Source of the DNA: an uncultured Rhodospirillaceae bacterium
GTDB lineage: Bacteria > Pseudomonadota > Alphaproteobacteria > CAAGCB01 > CAG-977
DNA length: 11,007 nt
Assembly (NCBI GenBank): GCA_900553035.1
Contig: USCC01000070.1
Coordinates: forward strand, 1 to 11,007
Direction: 5' to 3'
Part shown: positions 5,331-11,007 of the stretch, one piece after another
Numbering within the stretch: the stretch's first letter is position 1
Layout of the letters: each line of letters opens with the position of its first letter
Program-made: the position numbers and the translations under genes
Notes under the pieces: model-generated
What the model saw: the letters and a program-made list of their open reading frames with translations, nothing else
What the model was told of the DNA's origin: nothing
Databases searched by the model: none

Positions 5331-7322
5331 TTAAATATCCAGATCGTCCACGAATTTGGCGTGTTCCTGAATATACTGGAAACGCAGTTCCGGATGCGTC
5401 CCCATCAGCTGATCCACCAGTTCCGCCGTCGCCTGATGTTCGTGCAGGTCTTCCTCTTTGCGCGGGTCGGGGATGGAAACACGCAACAGGGTACGCTTTT
5501 CCGGCGCCATCGTCGTTTCCTTCAACTGTGAAGGCGGCATTTCTCCCAGGCCTTTAAAGCGGCTGATTTCAATTTTATTCGAGTTCTTGAACTGCGTCTT
5601 GATGATGCGATCCTTGTCCGCGTCGTCAACCGCGTAAACCACTTTGCTTCCGTATGCCAGACGGTACAGTGGCGGAACAGCAAGATACAGGTGCCCCTTC
5701 TGAATGAGCTTCGGCATTTCGCGGTAGAAAAACGTCATCAGCAAAGAGGCAATGTGTGCGCCGTCAACGTCCGCATCGGTCATGATAATGATCTTGTCGT
5801 AACGCAGAGAGGATTCATCATACCTGTCCTTGCGTCCGCATCCGAGAGCCTCGGTAATATTGTTGATTTCCTCATTCGACATGATTTTGTCGGAAGACGC
5901 ACTTGCAACGTTCAGAATCTTGCCCCGTAAGGGAAGAATGGCCTGTGTTTCACGGTTGCGCGCCTGCTTGGCCGAACCGCCGGCGGAATCGCCCTCAACG
6001 ATGAAGATTTCCGTGCCCTGCGACGACGTCCGGGAACAATCGGACAGCTTTCCGGGCAGGCGGAGACGCTTCGTCGCGGAGGCTCGTGCCGTTTCCGTCT
6101 GTTTCTTGCGGCGCTTACGTTCATCCGCACGCTCCAGAATGTATGTCAGAAGCGTCGTTGCGTTTTTCGTGTCGGCCGAAAGCCAGTGGTCGAAACGGTC
6201 CTTGACCGCGGAATCCACCAGACGCGAGGCTTCGGGCGATGCCAGTTTTTCCTTGGTCTGCCCCTGGAACTGCGGTTCTTTCATGAACAAAGAAAGCATA
6301 ATGCCGGCGCATCCGACCACATCGTCCGTCGTGATATCGGCGCTTTTGCGGTTGCCGAGCATTTCGGCATAACTGCGCAGGCTGCGTGTCAGGGCCGTTT
6401 TCAATCCGGCTTCGTGTGTTCCGCCCAGGGGGGTGCTGATCGTGTTGCAGTAGGAACTGAAAAAGCCTTCCTGTCCTTCGTCAAACCAGGTGATGGCCCA
6501 TTCGACATGCCCCTGATCATTGGGCAGGTTTGCCTGGCCGGCGAACGCGCGCGGCGTAATGCAGGGATCGTCCTTGACGCGATACTTTAAAAAGTCTTCC
6601 AGCCCGTTCGGAAATTTCAGGACTTCCTCTGCCGGAGTCGGATCATCGGGCGCCAGCAGCACCGGATCACACTTCCAGCGGAGTTCAACGCCGCGGAACA
6701 GGAAAGCCTTCGAGCGGGCCATACGGAACAAGGCATTCGGCTTGAACCGGATGCGTTCGCCGAAAATTTCGGTGTCCGGCTTGAAAATAACAGTCGTCCC
6801 GCGTCGGTTCGCGACGGTCCCGACCTTTTCCAGAGGCGTCATCGGAACGCCGCGCGCATATTTCTGACGCCACACACATTTGTCGCGGGCGACTTCAACC
6901 GTCATTTCGGAGGACAGAGCGTTCACAACGGACGAACCGACGCCGTGCAGACCGCCGGAAACGGAATAGGCCTTTCCGCCGAATTTGCCGCCCGAATGCA
7001 AAGAGGTCATAATGACCTCCAAAGCCGATTTATCGGGATACTTGGGATGCGGATCAACGGGAATACCCCGGCCGTTGTCCTTCACACGGACAGAACCGTC
7101 GGCCAACAGCTCCATTTCAATGACGGACGCATATCCGGCGACCGCTTCGTCCATGGCGTTGTCCAGAATTTCGGCGGCCAGATGGTGGTAGGCCGTTTCA
7201 TCCGTCCCGCCGATATACATGCCGGGGCGGCGGCGGACGGGTTCAAGCCCCTCCAGCACTTCAATGTCTTTTGCCGAATAGTCGGTCGGCGCGGCCACAA
7301 TGTTTTTAAATAAGTCGGACAT
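5331..7322 (-). CDS. parE: DNA topoisomerase IV subunit B
   Basis: This 663-residue protein is the ATPase subunit of topoisomerase IV, which works with ParC to decatenate daughter chromosomes. The GHKL ATPase region shows E-I-L-D-N-A-M-D-E-A (51-60, catalytic E51 and Mg/ATP-binding N55), DNGRGIP (82-88) and GGLHGVGSSVVNALS (123-137). The TOPRIM part shows IVEGDSAGGSAKQAR (441-455), LPLRGKILNV (463-472) and TDADVDGAHI (515-524, metal-binding aspartates). The C-terminal R-F-K-G-L-G-E-M is also typical. The length and the N-terminus (Y-S-A-K-D-I-E-V-L-E-G-L-E-P-V-R) fit alphaproteobacterial ParE better than GyrB, which is about 800 residues. The ATG at 7322 starts at the conserved M-S-D-L-F; an in-frame ATG at 7373 would add 17 unrelated residues and has no better binding site. 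It lies 69 bases downstream of the DUF2207 gene on the same strand, with no terminator between them. Confidence 0.95.
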   Translation of the reverse strand: MSDLFKNIVAAPTDYSAKDIEVLEGLEPVRRRPGMYIGGTDETAYHHLAAEILDNAMDEAVAGYASVIEMELLADGSVRVKDNGRGIPVDPHPKYPDKSALEVIMTSLHSGGKFGGKAYSVSGGLHGVGSSVVNALSSEMTVEVARDKCVWRQKYARGVPMTPLEKVGTVANRRGTTVIFKPDTEIFGERIRFKPNALFRMARSKAFLFRGVELRWKCDPVLLAPDDPTPAEEVLKFPNGLEDFLKYRVKDDPCITPRAFAGQANLPNDQGHVEWAITWFDEGQEGFFSSYCNTISTPLGGTHEAGLKTALTRSLRSYAEMLGNRKSADITTDDVVGCAGIMLSLFMKEPQFQGQTKEKLASPEASRLVDSAVKDRFDHWLSADTKNATTLLTYILERADERKRRKKQTETARASATKRLRLPGKLSDCSRTSSQGTEIFIVEGDSAGGSAKQARNRETQAILPLRGKILNVASASSDKIMSNEEINNITEALGCGRKDRYDESSLRYDKIIIMTDADVDGAHIASLLMTFFYREMPKLIQKGHLYLAVPPLYRLAYGSKVVYAVDDADKDRIIKTQFKNSNKIEISRFKGLGEMPPSQLKETTMAPEKRTLLRVSIPDPRKEEDLHEHQATAELVDQLMGTHPELRFQYIQEHAKFVDDLDI

Positions 7323-7391
7323 CGTCGTTCTGCTCTTCACCAGGATTAAAAAATCGTTAAGCGGAGAATACACCTTTCGGCGTACAAAAAG

Positions 7392-9686
7392 CTACTTTTT
7401 TAAGGAGCCTTTCCGAAAACTTCCGGAACGCTTTGTTTTATCGCCGTTTTTCTGCGGGATCGAGGCTTCAAACTTCCGTTCAAGCTCTTCTGTGAAGCTC
7501 TCTGTAAAAGGCAGTTTACCTTTATACCAGTCGGGTTTCAACTGATTTTCGTCCCCGGCGAATGAAGCGAAGCGTTGTGTCCACAGCCGATCCAGACCGA
7601 AAGCGGCGGCAAACGGGAGGTGCTTGTCATAAAGAGACTTGATTTTCCGGTCGGCATTGCGCAGGACGCTGAGAAGTGTGTCGTCCTGCGACGACAGGTA
7701 CAGACGGTAACCTTCCATGTTTTCCAGCACCGACTTGCCAAGCATTGAGGGCGATTTCAGAAGCGAATGGAACACGCCGATGCAGATAATGGTCAGCAGG
7801 AACATCAAAGCGGTCGCAAAGGTCGTCTGGACGCCATAGAAATAAAGGAGCATCCCAAGGCCGACCGCAAACGGGAAAAGGATCAGGCCAAGCATCCCGA
7901 GAGCGGCCGCATTCCGGCGCGCCGGGCCGCTGCGCAGAAGATGAAAGGCGGCTTGTCCGATGAAATACAGAGGGATGGAAAAGGCGACACACCCGACGGC
8001 CGTCAGGAAAGTCACCCGACCAAACAGGGATAACGTCGAAATGAATACGACAGAAACGATCGCCATCAGAATGCCGAACCAGAAATAAGACTGGTGCATC
8101 GTAACGAATTTGGCGTTGTATTCCTTTTTGATCGCCCGCCCGGTTTCGTTCAGAAGGCGCGTCAGACGCAACCCGTTCGCTCCGGTCATGGCAAAGGACG
8201 TATCATGACGCCCGAACAGAGCTTTCGCGATTTTCTTCTCCACCGGCGTCAGGCCGCTTTCCTTATCCGTCAGTTTGATCAGTAGGAGCGTTCCATCCGC
8301 CTCTTCACCGAAAGCCAGAAAGCCTTTCGAGGCCATGGACAGCAAGAGAATGAACAGCGATTTCGGAACGATTTTGCGGTTCAGAGCGTAATGCAGAACG
8401 GCCGGAGTGAAATCTCCTTTCTGCAACGGCCGGATCTTGTCCGGGGAGGCAACCTGGTTCTTTTTCAGGCTCTGCCATGTGGCCGCGTAATAGGACAGAA
8501 TGAACAGGAAAGTGATGAAGGCCGCCATCGACGTGCCATGTTCCTCGATAAAGCCGTCCAGAAAGCTTTTTTCGGGCATTGGCGCGGGATCCGTGTCCAG
8601 CCAGTTGGCAAAAACGGTCAGCCCTTCGCCTTCGGCCAGGGGGTAGGTCAGGGTGAAGGACAGGTTGCCTTCGGGATCCTTCCGGACTTTGTACTGCTGT
8701 GCCGGATTGTGCAGGCTTCCCGTTGCGGCGGACTGAGAAACAACCTGAGCTCCGCGGGGAAAGATGATTGACGTGCCGGCGCGGGTAATCGGCATGTTCC
8801 AATGCTGGCCCGTGACGCTCCAGATCAGTTCCTTGAAACCGTCGGCGTCTTCCTGCTCTTTGAATTCCGCGATTTTATCGGGGAAAAGATAGGTGATGTT
8901 GTAGACGTGAACGCCCGGCGGCAGGGGAAAGTCATCCCGGACGGAAATGCGGACGCCGAAAGAACTCGGCATTATTTCCGCTTCAACGGGGCGTCCGTCA
9001 ACAAAGGCTTCCAAAACGGTCGGAAGAGAGCGGTGAGTGTGCCCGGCGCGATCCATATGATATTTTGAAAAATAGCGGTTGATGCCGTAAAAGGAATCGT
9101 CGCCGGGTTCGACAACGCGCTGGATCGTTTCGGTAACGCCGATTGAACCGTCCGCATACACTTCGATGCGGCTGAAAAAATAAGGGATATGGTTCAGGAA
9201 GGGGACTTCGATGACCGTGTCGGGAGGGATGTTGACAAGGGCTTTTTCCCCGTCGTAGTCCAAAGCCATGAAACGCGGGCCGCGGGGAAGGTTCGGACGG
9301 ACGGTTTCCTGAGATCTGGGATCAATGAAGGTGCGCCGAAACCTGTCCTGGCGCTGTTGCTGGTTTTCGCGATGAAACAGGCGCTCCCGAGCCTTGTCCA
9401 GAGTATTCTGAATGAAATTCTTTTTTTTCTGTCCGGTCACTTCCTCGACGGAAAGCTGAGGGCCGACGGCTTCTGAATTGTCAAAGAAGATCAGCGTTCC
9501 GGTCGCATCGTACAGTTCGTCCAGACGCGGCGCCCTGTCCCGGCCCTGGCTGTCAAATGTACGGAGCAGGTTGTTCAGATCGTCGCTGAGTTCTCCTTCG
9601 TTTCTCGCCGCTGCCGGAGCGGAAAGGCACGCAAGGCATACCACTGCGGCAAGAAGTGCGGCTGAAAACAAAGTCTTCCCTGACAT
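7392..9686 (-). CDS. DUF2207 domain-containing membrane protein
   Basis: This 764-residue protein of unknown function belongs to the DUF2207 family. Residues 1-27 are a signal peptide (hydrophobic core L-L-A-A-V-V-C-L, then A-P-A-A-A). A charged region (30-160, rich in R and Q) leads to the DUF2207 extracytoplasmic domain (about 165-360), seen in I-E-V-Y-A-D-G-S-I-G-V-T-E-T-I, W-S-V-T-G-Q-H-W-N-M-P-I and I-I-F-P-R-G-A. A transmembrane helix at about 386-403 is followed by a roughly 130-residue soluble stretch and four more helices (534-552, 557-583, 597-617, 621-640). The tail is soluble and ends in a lysine- and serine-rich stretch. The start at 9686 has a GAGGGGGA binding site that overlaps the stop of the upstream ridA-like gene, 17 bases away, so the two are surely in one operon. 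The role is unknown; an envelope location is clear from the topology. Confidence 0.88.
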   Translation of the reverse strand: MSGKTLFSAALLAAVVCLACLSAPAAARNEGELSDDLNNLLRTFDSQGRDRAPRLDELYDATGTLIFFDNSEAVGPQLSVEEVTGQKKKNFIQNTLDKARERLFHRENQQQRQDRFRRTFIDPRSQETVRPNLPRGPRFMALDYDGEKALVNIPPDTVIEVPFLNHIPYFFSRIEVYADGSIGVTETIQRVVEPGDDSFYGINRYFSKYHMDRAGHTHRSLPTVLEAFVDGRPVEAEIMPSSFGVRISVRDDFPLPPGVHVYNITYLFPDKIAEFKEQEDADGFKELIWSVTGQHWNMPITRAGTSIIFPRGAQVVSQSAATGSLHNPAQQYKVRKDPEGNLSFTLTYPLAEGEGLTVFANWLDTDPAPMPEKSFLDGFIEEHGTSMAAFITFLFILSYYAATWQSLKKNQVASPDKIRPLQKGDFTPAVLHYALNRKIVPKSLFILLLSMASKGFLAFGEEADGTLLLIKLTDKESGLTPVEKKIAKALFGRHDTSFAMTGANGLRLTRLLNETGRAIKKEYNAKFVTMHQSYFWFGILMAIVSVVFISTLSLFGRVTFLTAVGCVAFSIPLYFIGQAAFHLLRSGPARRNAAALGMLGLILFPFAVGLGMLLYFYGVQTTFATALMFLLTIICIGVFHSLLKSPSMLGKSVLENMEGYRLYLSSQDDTLLSVLRNADRKIKSLYDKHLPFAAAFGLDRLWTQRFASFAGDENQLKPDWYKGKLPFTESFTEELERKFEASIPQKNGDKTKRSGSFRKGSLKK

Positions 9687-9703
9687 GGTTTGAACCGTCC
9701 CCC

Positions 9704-10189
9704 TCAGATATCAAGTTCGAAAATGCCGGCGACTTCGACGGCAACGCCCAGAGGCAGAGACGAAACGCCGTATGCCACACGGGAATGTTTTCCGGCGTCC
9801 CCCAGCACGGCGACCATCAGATCCGAAGCACCGTTGATGACTTTCGGGTGATCCTTGAAATCGGGCGCGGCACTGACAAGGCCTTCAAGCTTCAGCACCT
9901 GTTTGACGGCGTCCAGTCCTTTTCCGGGAGCCAGAGCGTCGCAGGCGTTTTTCAGCTGTGCCAGAAGGTTCACGGCGCACTGGCGGGCGGCGGCGGCTCC
10001 TTCCTCAATGCCGATGTTTTCGCCCAGGCGCCCCATGTGTGTGAATGTGCCGTTCGCAGCGGGCAGCTGGCCCGAAACATAAACAGTACGTCCGCACGCC
10101 GTCCATCCGACGTAATTCGCGACCGGAGCGGCCACGGCCGGCAGAGTAATTCCCAGTTCTTCAAGCTTTTTTTCGGCTTTGCCTGTCAT
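9704..10189 (-). CDS. RidA (YjgF/YER057c/UK114) family protein
   Basis: This 161-residue protein is of the Rid family, whose best-known members hydrolyse reactive enamine/imine intermediates made by PLP enzymes. Family marks are V-Y-V-S-G-Q-L-P (36-43), E-E-G-A-A-A-A-R-Q-C-A-V-N-L-L-A-Q-L-K (62-80), PKVINGASDLMVAVLG (115-130) and L-P-L-G-V-A-V-E-V (145-153). Arginine 137 (K-H-S-R-V) lines up with the catalytic arginine of active RidA. The protein is longer than E. coli RidA (about 128 residues) and resembles the 150-160-residue subgroup frequent in alphaproteobacteria, whose activity is less well known. For that reason I give no gene symbol. The start at 10189 has a strong AAGGAGAA binding site. 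It is the first gene of the ridA-like/DUF2207/(parE) run and is divergent from serA, a link to amino-acid metabolism that fits the family. Confidence 0.92.
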   Translation of the reverse strand: MTGKAEKKLEELGITLPAVAAPVANYVGWTACGRTVYVSGQLPAANGTFTHMGRLGENIGIEEGAAAARQCAVNLLAQLKNACDALAPGKGLDAVKQVLKLEGLVSAAPDFKDHPKVINGASDLMVAVLGDAGKHSRVAYGVSSLPLGVAVEVAGIFELDI

Positions 10190-10228
10190 AAACGTTCTCC
10201 TTGATCAGATATCGGAAGGTTTTATAGA

Positions 10229-10257
10229 TTAATAAACGATTTGGACTGTCGGCGCAA
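10229..10257 (-). promoter_or_regulatory. Candidate promoter of the ridA-like operon
   Basis: On the minus strand TTGCGC (10257-10252) and TATTAA (10234-10229) are spaced by 17 bases, giving a 5' leader of about 30 bases before the ATG at 10189. The -35 match is partial. No other good candidate was seen in the 179-base divergent gap. Confidence 0.35.
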
Positions 10258-10299
10258 TCTTAAAAGGGAACGCCGCCGGGAAAGAGCGCAGAAAAGAGC

Positions 10300-10328
10300 T
10301 TTAAACGCACCGCCGGTTGGTGTATAGA
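10300..10328 (+). promoter_or_regulatory. Candidate promoter of serA
   Basis: TTTAAA (10300-10305) and TATAGA (10323-10328) have a 17-base spacer and lie about 40 bases before the serA start. Each box matches four of six consensus positions. Judged by eye. Confidence 0.4.
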
Positions 10329-10368
10329 GAAAGCAGTCCGTTTTAATGAACATGAGTAAAGGTCAGAT

Positions 10369-11007
10369 ATGAACACAATGTCTTTGTCCAAGGATAAAAT
10401 CCGCCTTCTTCTGCTGGAAGACCTCCATCAGAATGCCGAAAACTATTTCAGGAATCACGGCTATACGAATATTACGTCTTTGAAAGGCGCTCTGGATGCC
10501 GACGAATTAAAAAAAGCGATTGCCGACGTGCATATCGTGGGGATCCGGTCGCGTTCAAAAATCACGGATGAAATCCTTGAGGCAGGGCACAAGCTGATGG
10601 CCGTCGGGTGTTTCTGTATCGGGACGAACCAGGTCGATCTGGAAGCCGCCCGCCGCCGGGGCATTCCCGTCTTTAACGCACCGTATTCAAACACGCGCTC
10701 CGTCGCCGAACTGGTTGTGGCGGAAATCGTCATGCTGATGCGCGGCATTCCCCAGAAAAATGCGGCGGCGCACCGGGGTGTCTGGCTGAAAAACGCCAGG
10801 GGAGCGACCGAAGTCCGCGGGAAAATCCTTGGAATTGTCGGGTACGGCCATATCGGGACACAGGTGTCCATTCTGGCCGAAGCAATGGGCATGAAAGTCC
10901 GTTTTTACGATATCGTTGATAAACTGGCGCTGGGCAATGCCGAACCGTGTTCCTCTCTGACCGAGTTGCTGTCGGTTTCCGACGTTGTCAGCCTGCACGT
11001 ACCGCAG
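10369..11007 (+). CDS. serA: D-3-phosphoglycerate dehydrogenase, N-terminal part (continues past window end)
   Basis: This is the first 213 residues of SerA, which oxidises 3-phosphoglycerate with NAD as the first step of serine synthesis in the cytoplasm. It follows the E. coli-type enzyme closely: a substrate-domain start with D-K-I-R-L-L-L-L-E, G-Y-T-N-I, K-G-A-L-D, then VGCFCIGTNQVDLEAA and GIPVFNAPYSNTRSVAELV (about 98-116), A-H-R-G-V-W, and the Rossmann nucleotide-binding motif GIVGYGHIGTQ (about 155-165). D-V-V-S-L-H-V-P appears just before the window ends. The E. coli form has a C-terminal ACT domain for serine feedback, which cannot be checked here. The ATG at 10369 follows AAAGG by six bases and matches the usual N-terminus; an in-frame ATG three codons later is the alternative. 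It is transcribed divergently from the ridA-like gene. Confidence 0.95.
   Translation, partial: MNTMSLSKDKIRLLLLEDLHQNAENYFRNHGYTNITSLKGALDADELKKAIADVHIVGIRSRSKITDEILEAGHKLMAVGCFCIGTNQVDLEAARRRGIPVFNAPYSNTRSVAELVVAEIVMLMRGIPQKNAAAHRGVWLKNARGATEVRGKILGIVGYGHIGTQVSILAEAMGMKVRFYDIVDKLALGNAEPCSSLTELLSVSDVVSLHVPQ

Noticed and set aside
5691..9693. Numerous plus-strand and alternative-frame open frames across parE and the DUF2207 gene.
   Set aside because: They are shadows of two well-supported long minus-strand genes and show no domains or binding sites of their own.

Overview
The window looks like a chromosomal stretch of an alphaproteobacterium interrupted by a small island of foreign genes. 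The host assignment rests on the ParE sequence and on a RidA-family protein of the type common in that class. It is an inference from protein resemblance, with no database search behind it.

Left edge (1 to about 700, minus strand): the start of a methylated-DNA cysteine methyltransferase gene lies directly downstream of the 3' half of an AlkA-type DNA glycosylase gene. This is a DNA-alkylation-repair pair whose alkA has lost its 5' half. The break point is a sharp head-to-head junction near 689-700 with the 3' part of a plasmid Mob/Pre (MobV-type) relaxase gene, which lacks its own 5' part.

Accessory block (about 689-5190, plus strand): the mob remnant is followed by a complete AbiEi/AbiEii type IV toxin-antitoxin pair with overlapping ATGA stop/start, its own candidate promoter and a perfect inverted repeat over the -10. 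Fifteen bases later comes an AT-rich gene of unknown family that carries a PD-(D/E)XK nuclease signature. A 348-base gene-free stretch then holds a candidate promoter, a long nested inverted repeat able to fold in at least two ways, and an intrinsic terminator that ends just before the ribosome binding site of the next gene. That gene encodes a membrane-anchored Mrr-like restriction endonuclease and is also AT-rich. A strong terminator and a short repeat-bearing spacer end the block next to a tRNA-Leu(CAA) gene, a classic kind of island boundary. The gene content (mobilisation remnant, toxin-antitoxin, two nuclease-like proteins) reads as a defence/mobile-element hotspot.

Core block (5197-11007): on the minus strand run ridA-like, a DUF2207 membrane protein, parE (topoisomerase IV subunit B) and tRNA-Leu, the last with its own strong promoter and terminator. 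Diverging to the right on the plus strand is serA, an E. coli-type D-3-phosphoglycerate dehydrogenase cut by the window end. The core genes have a higher G+C content than the two AT-rich genes of the island.

The part most worth a second look is the structured leader at 3759-4041 with its flanking nuclease genes. Nothing in the window shows a reverse transcriptase, integrase, transposase or CRISPR array.
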